From NCBI GenBank assembly GCA_964612485.1, contig CAZTFF010000011.1, positions 1-64,000 of the forward strand: a DNA stretch of 64,000 nt, read 5' to 3'. Source of the DNA: JAFGNV01 sp964612485. Its GTDB lineage: Bacteria; Chloroflexota; Anaerolineae; 4572-78; J111. The notes below the pieces were generated by a model that made no database searches, was not told the origin of the DNA, and saw only the letters and a program-made list of their open reading frames with translations. The position numbers and the translations under genes were made by a program. How positions within the stretch are numbered: the first letter of the stretch is position 1; every line of letters begins with the position of its first letter. Below are positions 18,628 to 27,071 of the stretch, one piece after another.

Positions 18628-18807
18628 TCATCCTGTCAGAACGCGCCCAAGGTAAGCCCAAAAATAATAGCCCCAAAAATAAAAAACGCCCGCAAAAAAG
18701 AATGCGAGCGTGAGCAACCAAAATTCAGCCGAAACAGAATCAAGCGTTTGCGTTAACGCTTTGGGTTGAGATTGATTAAGATCAAACTGTGCCTGTTGCT
18801 TCAACAT
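18628..18807 (-). CDS. Aromatic-rich 59-residue ORF, candidate leader peptide (or small membrane protein)
   Basis: The last 32 residues include 7 Phe, 3 Trp and 4 Tyr, packed in stretches such as AFFFAGVFYFWGYYFWAY; the first 27 have only one aromatic. The ATG lies about 35 bases from the expected transcription start of a near-consensus promoter, and a terminator followed by aroF comes directly after it. This order (promoter, short ORF rich in the regulated residues, terminator, biosynthetic operon) is that of PheL/TrpL-type attenuators. At 59 codons it is long for a leader peptide, and the stretch could also be a membrane helix, so a small membrane protein is the alternative. The ribosome site is weak. 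Confidence 0.65.
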   Translation of the reverse strand: MLKQQAQFDLNQSQPKALTQTLDSVSAEFWLLTLAFFFAGVFYFWGYYFWAYLGRVLTG

Positions 18808-18847
18808 AGATTTTCTCAACAACCAGGGTTATTTTTTGATAGACAGC

Positions 18848-18876
18848 ATCATAGCACAGAAACCAGGGCATGTCAA
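18848..18876 (-). promoter_or_regulatory. Near-consensus sigma70-type promoter for the aro operon leader
   Basis: On the minus strand TTGACA (18876-18871), a 17-base spacer and TATGAT (18853-18848). It points to the aromatic-rich ORF and aroF with a leader of about 35 bases before the ATG. Confidence 0.8.
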
Positions 18877-18922
18877 CCTTTTTGGACGACCAATCTGGAA
18901 AATTAAGAGAACTCACAAACCC

Positions 18923-18959
18923 AACAACTTTTGAACCGCTTCTTAACAACTTCTGAACA
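18923..18959 (+). promoter_or_regulatory. Direct repeats upstream of the DUF1566 lipoprotein gene
   Basis: AACAACTTTTGAAC (18923-18936) and AACAACTTCTGAAC (18945-18958) repeat with a 22-bp period, two helical turns. Sub-units TTGAAC, TTAACA and TGAACA are spaced 11-12 bases, as in Pho-box-like sites of OmpR-family regulators. Which regulator binds is unknown; no convincing -10 was found. Confidence 0.35.
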
Positions 18960-19034
18960 TCTTTTTAGTACCATACCAAATAACTTCACAACTCCTTGTT
19001 TTATCAACCAAATTCAGAATGGAGGACTCAAAAT

Positions 19035-20615
19035 ATGTTATTCCACAGATTTACAATCATTTTGTTCGTTGTTCTACTCACAGCAATCCTGGCCGGATGC
19101 GCCCAGGCTACGCCACCGGCCCTGGCCGCCGAACCCGATAGCACGCCGACGGTAGTTCACGTACCGGTTATCAATAGCCAGGGGCAAACCACCTCCGGCA
19201 CTTACACAATTGTCGATACCGGGCAAACTCACTGCTACGACAATCAGGGGCAGATTTCCTGTCCCCAAAGCGGCGCATTCTACGCCGGGCAGGATGCCCA
19301 ATACGCGGGTGTCCAGCCGGCCTATATCGATAATGGCGACGGCACAGTAACAGATGTAAATACCGGCCTGATGTGGCAAAAAACGCCGGGCGATAAAGTG
19401 ACGTATGCCCAGGCCGTGGCCGGCCCAGGCACCCTCAATTTGGCCGGGTATGATGATTGGCGCTTACCTACCATCAAAGAACTTTATTCACTCATTTTGT
19501 TCAGCGGCACCGACCCCAGCGGCTGCCGGGATACCGCAACCTGTACGGCCACCCCCTTCATCAACACCCCATATTTTGATTTTGAATATGGCGATACCAG
19601 CGCCGGAGAACGGGTGATCGACGCCCAGTACTGGTCAGCCACCGAATACGTCAGCACTACTATGAACGGTTCACATACCGTGTTTGGCGTAAACTTTGCC
19701 GACGGACGGATCAAAGGCTATGGCACCAGCCGCCCTAACGACGCCCAGATGACTCAATTTGTGCGATATGTTCGCGGCAACGCTGAATACGGCGTTAATA
19801 ATTTTGTAAACAATGGAGACGGCACGGTAACAGATCAAGCCTCAGGATTAATGTGGATGCAAAATGACAGCACAACCGGTATGATCTGGTCGGATGCGCT
19901 GGCTTATTGCGAAGCACTGGATGTGGCCGGCTATGACGACTGGCGGCTGCCCAATGCCAAAGAACTGCAAAGCATTGTTGATTACACCCGCTCCCCCGCC
20001 ACCACCGATTCAGCGGCCATCGATCCGGTTTTTGATGCCACGCCCCTTGTGGATGAAGGCGGGAATACGAATTACGCTTTTTACTGGACCGGCACCACCC
20101 ACGCCAATTTCTTCAATTCGGGCCAAAATGCGGCGTACGTGGCCTTTGGCGAGGCGTTGGGCTATATGCAAAGCCTATCCGGCACATACGAGTTGACGGA
20201 TGTCCACGGCACGGGCGCCCAGCGCAGCGACCCCAAAATCGGCGACCCCGCCGGCTGGCCGACCGGCCACGGGCCGCAGGGCGACGTGATCCGTATCTAC
20301 AACTATGCCCGCTGCGTGCGGAGCGGCGAGGCCAACCTTGCAGCCGGCAGCGAACCCGATTTGAGCACGACGCTACCGGCGTCCAACGGCTCGAACCAAC
20401 CTCCATCCGGGGCCGATACCGGCCAACCCCGGCCAGGACCGGAACAACCGTCCGCCCACAGCGCGCCGCCGCAAGAGGCCATCAACGCATGCAGCGCCGC
20501 CGCTCAAGGGAACGCCTGCCAGATGAACACGCCGCACGGTATCTTAAATGGAACCTGCCAACCGATAGAGAACCAACTGGCCTGCATACCGGAAGGCGGC
20601 CCACCCGAACGATGA
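19035..20615 (+). CDS. Lipoprotein with two DUF1566 domains
   Basis: 526 residues from the ATG at 19035, chosen because GGAGG lies 9 bases upstream and because the signal peptide ends in a lipobox (LAGC at about residues 20-23). Two DUF1566 modules follow, each with NGDGTVTD, a GLMWQ/GLMWM motif and YDDWRLP(T/N)xKEL, at about residues 95-255 and 260-430. A Ser/Pro-rich linker and a Cys-containing tail (five Cys) end the protein. DUF1566 is a surface or periplasmic domain of unknown function related to the FISUMP group. It stands alone on the plus strand between the aro and trp blocks. Confidence 0.85.
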   Translation: MLFHRFTIILFVVLLTAILAGCAQATPPALAAEPDSTPTVVHVPVINSQGQTTSGTYTIVDTGQTHCYDNQGQISCPQSGAFYAGQDAQYAGVQPAYIDNGDGTVTDVNTGLMWQKTPGDKVTYAQAVAGPGTLNLAGYDDWRLPTIKELYSLILFSGTDPSGCRDTATCTATPFINTPYFDFEYGDTSAGERVIDAQYWSATEYVSTTMNGSHTVFGVNFADGRIKGYGTSRPNDAQMTQFVRYVRGNAEYGVNNFVNNGDGTVTDQASGLMWMQNDSTTGMIWSDALAYCEALDVAGYDDWRLPNAKELQSIVDYTRSPATTDSAAIDPVFDATPLVDEGGNTNYAFYWTGTTHANFFNSGQNAAYVAFGEALGYMQSLSGTYELTDVHGTGAQRSDPKIGDPAGWPTGHGPQGDVIRIYNYARCVRSGEANLAAGSEPDLSTTLPASNGSNQPPSGADTGQPRPGPEQPSAHSAPPQEAINACSAAAQGNACQMNTPHGILNGTCQPIENQLACIPEGGPPER

Positions 20616-20659
20616 AAAACGATGAAGGCAACTGACGACCGACAACAGACACCGAAACC

Positions 20660-20706
20660 AATGGGTGGTGGTCAGTGGTCAGTGGTCGGTGGTCAGTGTC
20701 TCCCGG
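20660..20706. repeat. GTGGTCA-type short tandem repeat downstream of trpA
   Basis: About five degenerate GTGGTCAGTG units between the convergent ends of the lipoprotein gene and trpA. No coding or terminator structure is evident. Confidence 0.55.
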
Positions 20707-20707
20707 C

Positions 20708-21481
20708 TTAGGCCAAAGCAGCGCGCAACTCCTCGGCCAGCTCGCGCACTTTTTCAACCGACTCGCCGGCCCGTTTGACCAGAGCGCTGCCCACAATTAC
20801 GCCATCGGCGATGCCGCCCACCAGTTGAGCCTGCGCCCCGTTACCAATGCCAAAACCCACGGCCAGCGGCTTATCGGTTTCCGCCCGCACCCGGTTCACA
20901 AAATCGGCCAGATCGGGCGGCAAATCGGTCCGCGCTCCGGTCACGCCCAACAGGGATACCAGGTAGACAAATCCTTGTGATTTTTGCGCCACCAGTTTGA
21001 TCCGTTCTTGCCCGCTGGTGGGGGCCAGCAGATAGACCAGCGCCAACTCGTGCTGCGCACACAACGCCTCAAACTCGCCGGCCTCTTCGGGCGGCAGGTC
21101 GGGCACAATAAAACCGTCCGCACCGGCAGCAGCGGCATCGGCCACAAACTGTTCCATACCATAGGCCATAATGGGATTGACGTACCCCATCAGCAAGGCC
21201 GGGGTATCAACGCCCTGCGCTCGCAATTCACGGATCATCGCCAAACAATCTTTCACGGTGGTGCCATTCTCCAACGATTTTTGTGTAGCCGCTTGAATGG
21301 TGGGACCATCGGCCAGGGGATCGGAAAAAGGGATGCCTAATTCCAACAGGTCGGCGCCGGCTTCGGCCAGGATGTTGATAACCTCCAGCCCGGCCTCACG
21401 GTCGGGATAGCCCAACACCGCATAGGGCATAAATGCCGGGCGCTCCTGAAAGGCGCTTCGCGCGCGATCAATTCCGCTCAT
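20708..21481 (-). CDS. trpA: Tryptophan synthase alpha subunit
   Basis: Splits indole-3-glycerol phosphate to indole, which is channelled to TrpB. At 257 residues it shows the catalytic Glu in ELGIPFSDPLADGPTIQ and the Asp in DGFIVPDLPPEEA, plus the phosphate-binding GFGIGN. It is the last gene of the trpF-trpB-trpS-trpA block and starts 8 bases after trpS. Confidence 0.97.
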   Translation of the reverse strand: MSGIDRARSAFQERPAFMPYAVLGYPDREAGLEVINILAEAGADLLELGIPFSDPLADGPTIQAATQKSLENGTTVKDCLAMIRELRAQGVDTPALLMGYVNPIMAYGMEQFVADAAAAGADGFIVPDLPPEEAGEFEALCAQHELALVYLLAPTSGQERIKLVAQKSQGFVYLVSLLGVTGARTDLPPDLADFVNRVRAETDKPLAVGFGIGNGAQAQLVGGIADGVIVGSALVKRAGESVEKVRELAEELRAALA

Positions 21482-21489
21482 AGCAGCCT

Positions 21490-22482
21490 CTACTTTCTCA
21501 AACCCAGCTTCTGCTGGGCCACCAGCAGACGATTTTCGGCAATAGGGCGTACCCGGTCCGCGCCTTCTTTGAGCACCTGCTCGATGTAGCCGGGATCTTT
21601 GGCCATATCGTTGTAACGCTGCTGGATGGGTTCCATCTCACCGATCACGGCCTCGGCCACCTGCTTTTTAAGGTTGCCGTACCCGTCGCCCTCGAACTCG
21701 GCCAGGGTTTCTTCATCGCTCTGGCCGGTGATGGCCTGATACATATTGAGCAGGTTGTACACGCCGGGCTGCTCAACCGGATCAAACGCGATCCGGTTGA
21801 GAGAATCGGTAGTAGCTCGCATAATGGATTTTTTCAACACGTTAGGCGGGTCCAGCAGCCGCAAGGCGTGGCCCTGTTTATCGATACTTTTACTCATTTT
21901 GGCGGTGGGTTCGTCCAGACCCATCACCCGCGCCCCGGCTTTGGGAATCAAGACATCGGGCACTACAAAGGTATCACCGTAAAGATTATTGAATCGCTGG
22001 GCAATATCGCGGGTCAGTTCCACATGCTGCTTCTGGTCCTCGCCCACCGGCACAAAGTGGGTATCGTACAACAGAATATCGGTTGCCATAAGAACCGGGT
22101 AATCAAACAAACCGGTGCTGACGCTTTCCTGTTTAGCGCTTTTATCCTTGAATTGAGTCATTCGTTCCAGCCACCCCATCGGCGTGACGCAGTTGAGCAG
22201 CCAGGTAAGCTCGGAATGGGCCGGGATGTGGCTCTGGATAAAAATGGCGCAGTGATCCAGGTTCAGCCCGCAGGCCAGATACAACATTGCCACCTGCCGG
22301 CTGGCGCGGTAGAGTTCTTCCGGGGGCTGCGGCACAGTCAGGGCGTGCAGGTCCACAATGCAGAAAACATTTTCGTATTGGTGTTGTTCCCGAACCCAAT
22401 TTTTGATGGCGCCCAGGTAATTGCCAATATGCAGGTTGCCGGTGGGTTGGATGCCGGAAAAGACACGTTTTTTGTCGGTCAT
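21490..22482 (-). CDS. trpS: Tryptophanyl-tRNA synthetase
   Basis: Class I synthetase charging tRNA-Trp; 330 residues from the ATG at 22480-22482, preceded by AAGGAG. It has the HIGH-type motif PTGNLHIGNYLG (about 14-25), the GEDQKQHVELTRDIA specificity region and KMSKS. The gene lies between trpB and trpA, so charging capacity may be tied to tryptophan synthesis. This fits the T-box upstream of trpE, which senses the ratio of charged to uncharged tRNA-Trp. Confidence 0.96.
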   Translation of the reverse strand: MTDKKRVFSGIQPTGNLHIGNYLGAIKNWVREQHQYENVFCIVDLHALTVPQPPEELYRASRQVAMLYLACGLNLDHCAIFIQSHIPAHSELTWLLNCVTPMGWLERMTQFKDKSAKQESVSTGLFDYPVLMATDILLYDTHFVPVGEDQKQHVELTRDIAQRFNNLYGDTFVVPDVLIPKAGARVMGLDEPTAKMSKSIDKQGHALRLLDPPNVLKKSIMRATTDSLNRIAFDPVEQPGVYNLLNMYQAITGQSDEETLAEFEGDGYGNLKKQVAEAVIGEMEPIQQRYNDMAKDPGYIEQVLKEGADRVRPIAENRLLVAQQKLGLRK

Positions 22483-22532
22483 AGGAATGCTCCTTGAAAT
22501 GATTTTTTTCATAGGTTACGTAGAGATCAGAG

Positions 22533-22576
22533 ATTAGAGATTTGGAGATCCCTGACCCTAATCTCCAATCTCTAAT
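22533..22576. repeat. Palindromic repeat between trpB and trpS (same core as 11982-12022)
   Basis: ATTAGAGATTTGGAGAT (22533-22549) and ATCTCCAATCTCTAAT (22561-22576) form an inverted repeat with a 1-base bulge. The core matches the inner arms of the aroK-aroB palindrome, showing a dispersed family. It lies in the only large gap of this trp block. Confidence 0.8.
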
Positions 22577-22588
22577 TACCAATATCAC

Positions 22589-23797
22589 TTATTTTTCATC
22601 TCCCAATTCGCGCATAATGGTGTCCAAATCCTTGTCGCCGCGCCCGGAGAGGTTGATGACGATGATACTATCTTGGGGCATGGTGGGGGCGCGTTTGACG
22701 GCCTCGGCCACGGCATGGGCTGACTCCAACGCCGGGATAATGCCTTCCTGCTCGCTGAGAATTTTGACGGCTTGCAGGGCTTCGTCGTCGGTGGCGTAAG
22801 TATACCCCGCTCGCTCGGTATCGCGCAACCAGGCGTGTTCCGGCCCAACCGAGGCATAATCCAACCCGGCGCTAATGGAATGGGTTTCGGCAATCTGGCC
22901 GTCGGGCGTTTGCAGCACGTAAGATTTAGTGCCCTGCAACACGCCCAAACGGGATTGAACCGGCGCGCTGCTATCGGCGGGCGGGGGAGCAAAACGCGCT
23001 GCGTGTTTACCGGACTCTATACCACTGCCGCCGGCCTCGACGCCGAGCATCTCCACATTTTTGTCGTCTATAAAATCATGGAACAGGCCAATGGCGTTGG
23101 AACCGCCGCCCACGCAAGCGATCAAAAAGTCCGGTAAGCGGCCTTCAAGTTCCAGGATTTGCTGCCGCGCTTCACGGCCAATTACGCTCTGGAAATCGCG
23201 CACCATGGTGGGGTACGGGTGCGGTCCCAGCGCCGAACCGAGCAAATAGTAGGTGTCGCGCACATTTGTCACCCAATCGCGGATGGCTTCGTTGATGGCG
23301 TCTTTTAAGGTACGACTGCCGCTGCTCACAGGGCGCACCTCGGTACCCAACAGGCGCATGCGGAACACGTTGGGCTGCTGGCGGGCCATATCCACTTCGC
23401 CCATATACACCACACATTCCTGCCCCAGCAACGCGCAGGCGGTGGCTGTACCCACGCCGTGCTGTCCCGCGCCGGTTTCGGCGATAATGCGTTTTTTGCC
23501 CATCCGTTGGGCCAACAGCGCCTGCCCCAGCGCATTGTTGATCTTGTGCGCGCCGGTGTGCGCCAAATCTTCCCGTTTGAGATAGATTTTGGCCCCGCCC
23601 AGGTAGCGGGTCAAACGCCCGGCGTAGGTGAGCGGCGTGGGCCGGCCCACGTAGGTTTTGAGCAAATGACTGAGTTCGGCCTGGAATTTGGGATCAGTTT
23701 TTGCCGCCGCATAGGCGGTTTCCAACTCATCCAACGCCGACATCAACGTATCCGGCACAAACTGGCCGCCGTAGGGGCCAAATTTTCCTTTTTGCAT
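22589..23797 (-). CDS. trpB: Tryptophan synthase beta subunit
   Basis: PLP enzyme joining indole and serine to tryptophan. 402 residues, TrpB1-type length. PLP Lys in KREDLAHTGAHKINNALGQ; also RIIAETGAGQHGVGTA, the phosphate-binding GGGSNAIG, and the C-terminal segment with INLSGRGDKD. GGAGAGG precedes the ATG. It starts 11 bases after trpF. Confidence 0.97.
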   Translation of the reverse strand: MQKGKFGPYGGQFVPDTLMSALDELETAYAAAKTDPKFQAELSHLLKTYVGRPTPLTYAGRLTRYLGGAKIYLKREDLAHTGAHKINNALGQALLAQRMGKKRIIAETGAGQHGVGTATACALLGQECVVYMGEVDMARQQPNVFRMRLLGTEVRPVSSGSRTLKDAINEAIRDWVTNVRDTYYLLGSALGPHPYPTMVRDFQSVIGREARQQILELEGRLPDFLIACVGGGSNAIGLFHDFIDDKNVEMLGVEAGGSGIESGKHAARFAPPPADSSAPVQSRLGVLQGTKSYVLQTPDGQIAETHSISAGLDYASVGPEHAWLRDTERAGYTYATDDEALQAVKILSEQEGIIPALESAHAVAEAVKRAPTMPQDSIIVINLSGRGDKDLDTIMRELGDEK

Positions 23798-23808
23798 AAA
23801 ACCTCTCC

Positions 23809-24468
23809 TTAATTAATTTGCGTGTTTTTTACCACCTGAACAAATTCCTGCACCTTGTGGTGATCTTTTTTGCCTTTTCCCGCCTCCACCCCGCTGCTGA
23901 CATCAACGCCCCACGGGTTCACTGCGTGAATGGCTTCAACAACATTGTCCGGGGTGAGGCTGCCGGCCAGCATGAGGGGATATTTTGCCGCGATGACGGC
24001 GGCCATCGTCCAATCGGTGACATAGCCGGTGCCCCCGTACAGCGTGGGGTGGTAGGCGTCGAGCAAAAAGCAAGGCGTAGAGGTGTAGGCAGCAGAGGAA
24101 AGATATTTTGTGGTAAGCAGCTCGGCTTCCTCCAACGATTGGGGTCGAAGGGCTTTGTACGCCCGGCCTTCAAATTGGTTCACAAATTCCGGCGACTCAT
24201 CTCCATGCAACTGGGCCATATCCAACCCACATTCCGCAAGGATTTGTTTCACCATTTCCAACGGTGAATTAACAAACACCCCCACAAATTGGGGCAATCT
24301 ACTTGACACCGCACCCCTGACACCAGACACAATCTTTGCCGCCGTTTCCGGCGACACATAACGCGGGCTGGGTTCGTGAAAAATAAACCCCAGAAAGTCG
24401 GCGCCGGCCTGCGCCGCGGCCCACGCATCATCAAAATTGGTTAGCCCACAAATCTTTACCTGGCACAT
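23809..24468 (-). CDS. trpF: Phosphoribosylanthranilate isomerase
   Basis: Isomerises phosphoribosylanthranilate, the third Trp-specific step. 219 residues from the ATG at 24466-24468. The barrel starts with VKICGLTNFDDA (catalytic Cys), continues with ADFLGFIF and QLHGDE, and ends with the GSLTPDNV and GVDVSSGVE phosphate loops. An in-frame ATG 10 codons earlier lacks homology and overlaps the ribosome site region. It is the first gene of its block; no convincing promoter was found in the 290 bases upstream. Confidence 0.95.
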   Translation of the reverse strand: MCQVKICGLTNFDDAWAAAQAGADFLGFIFHEPSPRYVSPETAAKIVSGVRGAVSSRLPQFVGVFVNSPLEMVKQILAECGLDMAQLHGDESPEFVNQFEGRAYKALRPQSLEEAELLTTKYLSSAAYTSTPCFLLDAYHPTLYGGTGYVTDWTMAAVIAAKYPLMLAGSLTPDNVVEAIHAVNPWGVDVSSGVEAGKGKKDHHKVQEFVQVVKNTQIN

Positions 24469-24757
24469 TTGAAGGCGATCTCCTTCTCTTTTAAGCATTT
24501 TAACAAAAATTGCTCTATGAACCCATTAGACGTATACTAGAAGCGTCAGCCAGTAGGACTTTTTTCCTATAGTTTGGGTATTTCCATTTCTTTCAGATTT
24601 TTCAAAACGTTTTGCAACCAAGAATTGAAACCATTTTTATATTTTTTTCATATCAGGTTCTTGCATTTTTACTTTAACCTTACCTGGTAAGGCTATCAAT
24701 GGGTATTGATCACTTCTACACAACGCGCGTTCTTATTGCCACAGGAACTGATCCGAT
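24469..24757. other. Divergent intergenic region between trpF and the cyclase gene
   Basis: AT-rich. It contains a perfect 7-bp inverted repeat CCTTACC-T-GGTAAGG at 24678-24692, operator-like, about 65 bases before the cyclase ATG. A weak plus-strand -35/-10 pair (TTGAAA, 17 bases, TCATAT) may lie upstream of it. No small ORF is supported. Confidence 0.4.
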
Positions 24758-26296
24758 ATGTCAATCATCAAACAATTGCAAACTTTGAGTGTATACGCGC
24801 CTCCACCTGTGTCTACACTGGTTTTTCAAAATCCCTATCTCACGCCTGAGGGCACGTCTCGGAGATTTCAGGCCGTAACGATGTTTGCCGATATTTCCGG
24901 CTTTACCCCGCTGGCCGAGGCGCTGGCGGCCAATGGTGTTCAGGGGGCCGAAGAACTCAATGCTATTTTGAACCGGGTGTTTGAGTCGCTCATTACTACC
25001 ATTGAGTCTCACGGCGGGCAGGTGGTTTGTTTTGATGGCGATGCGCTCAGCCTCATCTGGCCCTACCAACCCAAAGATATGATTCCCACCATCTGGCGCG
25101 CGCTCCAGGCCGCTTTTGCCATGCAATCAACCATTGCCGGGTTTACCATTATCTCAACCAGTCGAGGCGACTTTGACCTGCAAATGAAAGTGGGCATCAG
25201 CGCCGGCGAAGTTCTGGAAGTTCACGCGGGAGGCAAACAGAGCCGGCTGGAATATGTGCTGGCCGGCCAACCGATGTCGCGGATGAGCCAGGCCGAAAAA
25301 CTGGCCAAAGCCGGTGAAATTGTGGTAGATCAAACTATCTGGAATCTGGCTCACGGCCTGGATTACGACCGCGCCCGGCAAATGATTCATCTGGCCAACG
25401 GGCATCTTGTGCCTCTCCCGCAATCTTACCTCATCGGCGAGCAAACGGCTGTACCGGGTTTTTACCGGATTACCCACCTGTGGAGTACTTTACCGCCGCA
25501 ATCATTGGTAGTGCCTGATTGGTCTCAGTTGGACTCATCCGCCGCAACACAAGCCGCCGCACATTTACATAATTACATTCCGGCAGTGATCGCCAACGCC
25601 TTCACCAACGGTCAAGAAGAACCACACGCCCAACTCAAATCCATGACCGTCTGTTTTTTTCGCTTCACCGGCATCGACTACACCCACGATTCAGACGCCG
25701 GGCCTCGGTTGAACCATTTTCTCCAAGATGTTCAGACCATCCTTGGCCATTACGAGGGCAACATCAACAAACTCAATGTTGGCGACAAAGGCAGCGTGCT
25801 CCTCATCCTCTTTGGCGAACCCCCCTTCACGGCCAGAGATAATGAGGCCCGCGCCGTGACCAGCACGCTGGCGCTCAGGCATGTTGCCGGCCAACACAGG
25901 CTCGACATCCAGGCCGGACTGGCTGCCGGCCCCCTCTTTATGGGGCCGTTGGGCGCAAAGAAACGACGAGAATATACTGTAATTGGTGATGTTGTCAACC
26001 GGGCGGCCCGCCTGATGCAAAAAGCCGAATGGGGCCAGGTGCTGGTTGACACATCTGTTTATCACAAGGCCAAACAGAACTTTGTTTATCAAGACTTGGG
26101 CAAAAAACGGGTCAAAGGCCGCACCAAACCGCTCCATATTTTCCAGGCAGTTGACGGGAAAGGCCCGGACAATCGGCCGTCAATTCTTCGCCACGTGCCG
26201 GATGGGCAAGAAATCGAACCGGATAATGGCCGGACAGAGTTTATGTCGAATACATCCTCACTTTCTCCACAAATTTCAACCTCTACGAGTAATTGA
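24758..26296 (+). CDS. Class III nucleotide cyclase with two cyclase domains
   Basis: 512 residues with tandem class III cyclase homology domains. Domain 1 (about 35-190) has both metal Asp motifs, FADISGF (about 43-49) and FDGDA (about 92-96), but no transition-state Asn/Arg motif. Domain 2 (about 290-440) lacks the first Asp (FRFTGID) but has VIGDVVNRAARL with the Asn and Arg. The two halves therefore probably make one active site, as in mammalian membrane cyclases. It likely makes cAMP; cGMP cannot be excluded. No membrane helix is seen. The 3' end overlaps trpC by 14 bases, tail to tail. Family relatives often carry AAA/TPR parts; here there are none. Confidence 0.88.
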   Translation: MSIIKQLQTLSVYAPPPVSTLVFQNPYLTPEGTSRRFQAVTMFADISGFTPLAEALAANGVQGAEELNAILNRVFESLITTIESHGGQVVCFDGDALSLIWPYQPKDMIPTIWRALQAAFAMQSTIAGFTIISTSRGDFDLQMKVGISAGEVLEVHAGGKQSRLEYVLAGQPMSRMSQAEKLAKAGEIVVDQTIWNLAHGLDYDRARQMIHLANGHLVPLPQSYLIGEQTAVPGFYRITHLWSTLPPQSLVVPDWSQLDSSAATQAAAHLHNYIPAVIANAFTNGQEEPHAQLKSMTVCFFRFTGIDYTHDSDAGPRLNHFLQDVQTILGHYEGNINKLNVGDKGSVLLILFGEPPFTARDNEARAVTSTLALRHVAGQHRLDIQAGLAAGPLFMGPLGAKKRREYTVIGDVVNRAARLMQKAEWGQVLVDTSVYHKAKQNFVYQDLGKKRVKGRTKPLHIFQAVDGKGPDNRPSILRHVPDGQEIEPDNGRTEFMSNTSSLSPQISTSTSN

Positions 26297-27071
26297 GCAA
26301 TTCGCGCACTTTTCGGCCAACATCTTTCGCTTTGACCAGGGCTTCCCCCACTAAAACAGCATCAATTCCTTCTTGAGCCAACCGGGCCACATCGGCAGCG
26401 GTATGAATGCCGCTCTCCGCCACAAAACAAATTTCGGGAGGCACGTGCCGGCGCAGTTCTATGCAAGTGTTCAAATCCACCGAAAAATCGCGCAAATCAC
26501 GATTGTTCACGCCGATCAAACGCGGCTCCAGCGGCAGTACCCGCGCCAACTCTGCCTGATTATGAACCTCGATCAGCGCCGTCATCTGCAATTTGCGGGT
26601 TAAAGCCAGCAGATCGGCCAACTCTTTATCTTTCAGCACCGCGGCAATCAACAACAATGCATCGGCGCCGGCGGCTCGCGCTTCGTGAATTTGGTACGGG
26701 TGAAAAATAAAATCCTTCCGCAAAACCGGCGCCGGTTTTACCTGCTGCTTGATCTGCGTCAGATATTCCAGCCGGCCCTGAAAATATTTGGTATCGGTCA
26801 ATACCGAGACCGCCGCCGCGCCGTTTTCAACATAGGTTGCTGCCAATTCCAACGGATCAAAGCGGGGCCGCAACAGCCCTTTGCTGGGAGACGCTTTTTT
26901 GGCCTCGGCAATCAACGCCACCCGGTTGCTGCGCCGCAACGCGGCCACAAAATCATTGGGCCGGGGAACCAGCGCCGCTTCGGCCTGGACCATAGCCGGC
27001 TTACGCGCCGCCATCCGGCGCGGCAATTCTTCGGTGCGTTTGTATTTGATGATGTCGTCAAGAATGCTCAT
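26283..27071 (-). CDS. trpC: Indole-3-glycerol phosphate synthase
   Basis: Closes the indole ring; 262 residues. It shows the KKASPSKG substrate loop, the catalytic Lys in VLRKDFI, DALLLIAAVL, the Glu in ALIEVHN, GVNNRDL and VAESGI. The start overlaps the trpGD stop (ATGA). Confidence 0.97.
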   Translation of the reverse strand: MSILDDIIKYKRTEELPRRMAARKPAMVQAEAALVPRPNDFVAALRRSNRVALIAEAKKASPSKGLLRPRFDPLELAATYVENGAAAVSVLTDTKYFQGRLEYLTQIKQQVKPAPVLRKDFIFHPYQIHEARAAGADALLLIAAVLKDKELADLLALTRKLQMTALIEVHNQAELARVLPLEPRLIGVNNRDLRDFSVDLNTCIELRRHVPPEICFVAESGIHTAADVARLAQEGIDAVLVGEALVKAKDVGRKVRELLNYS

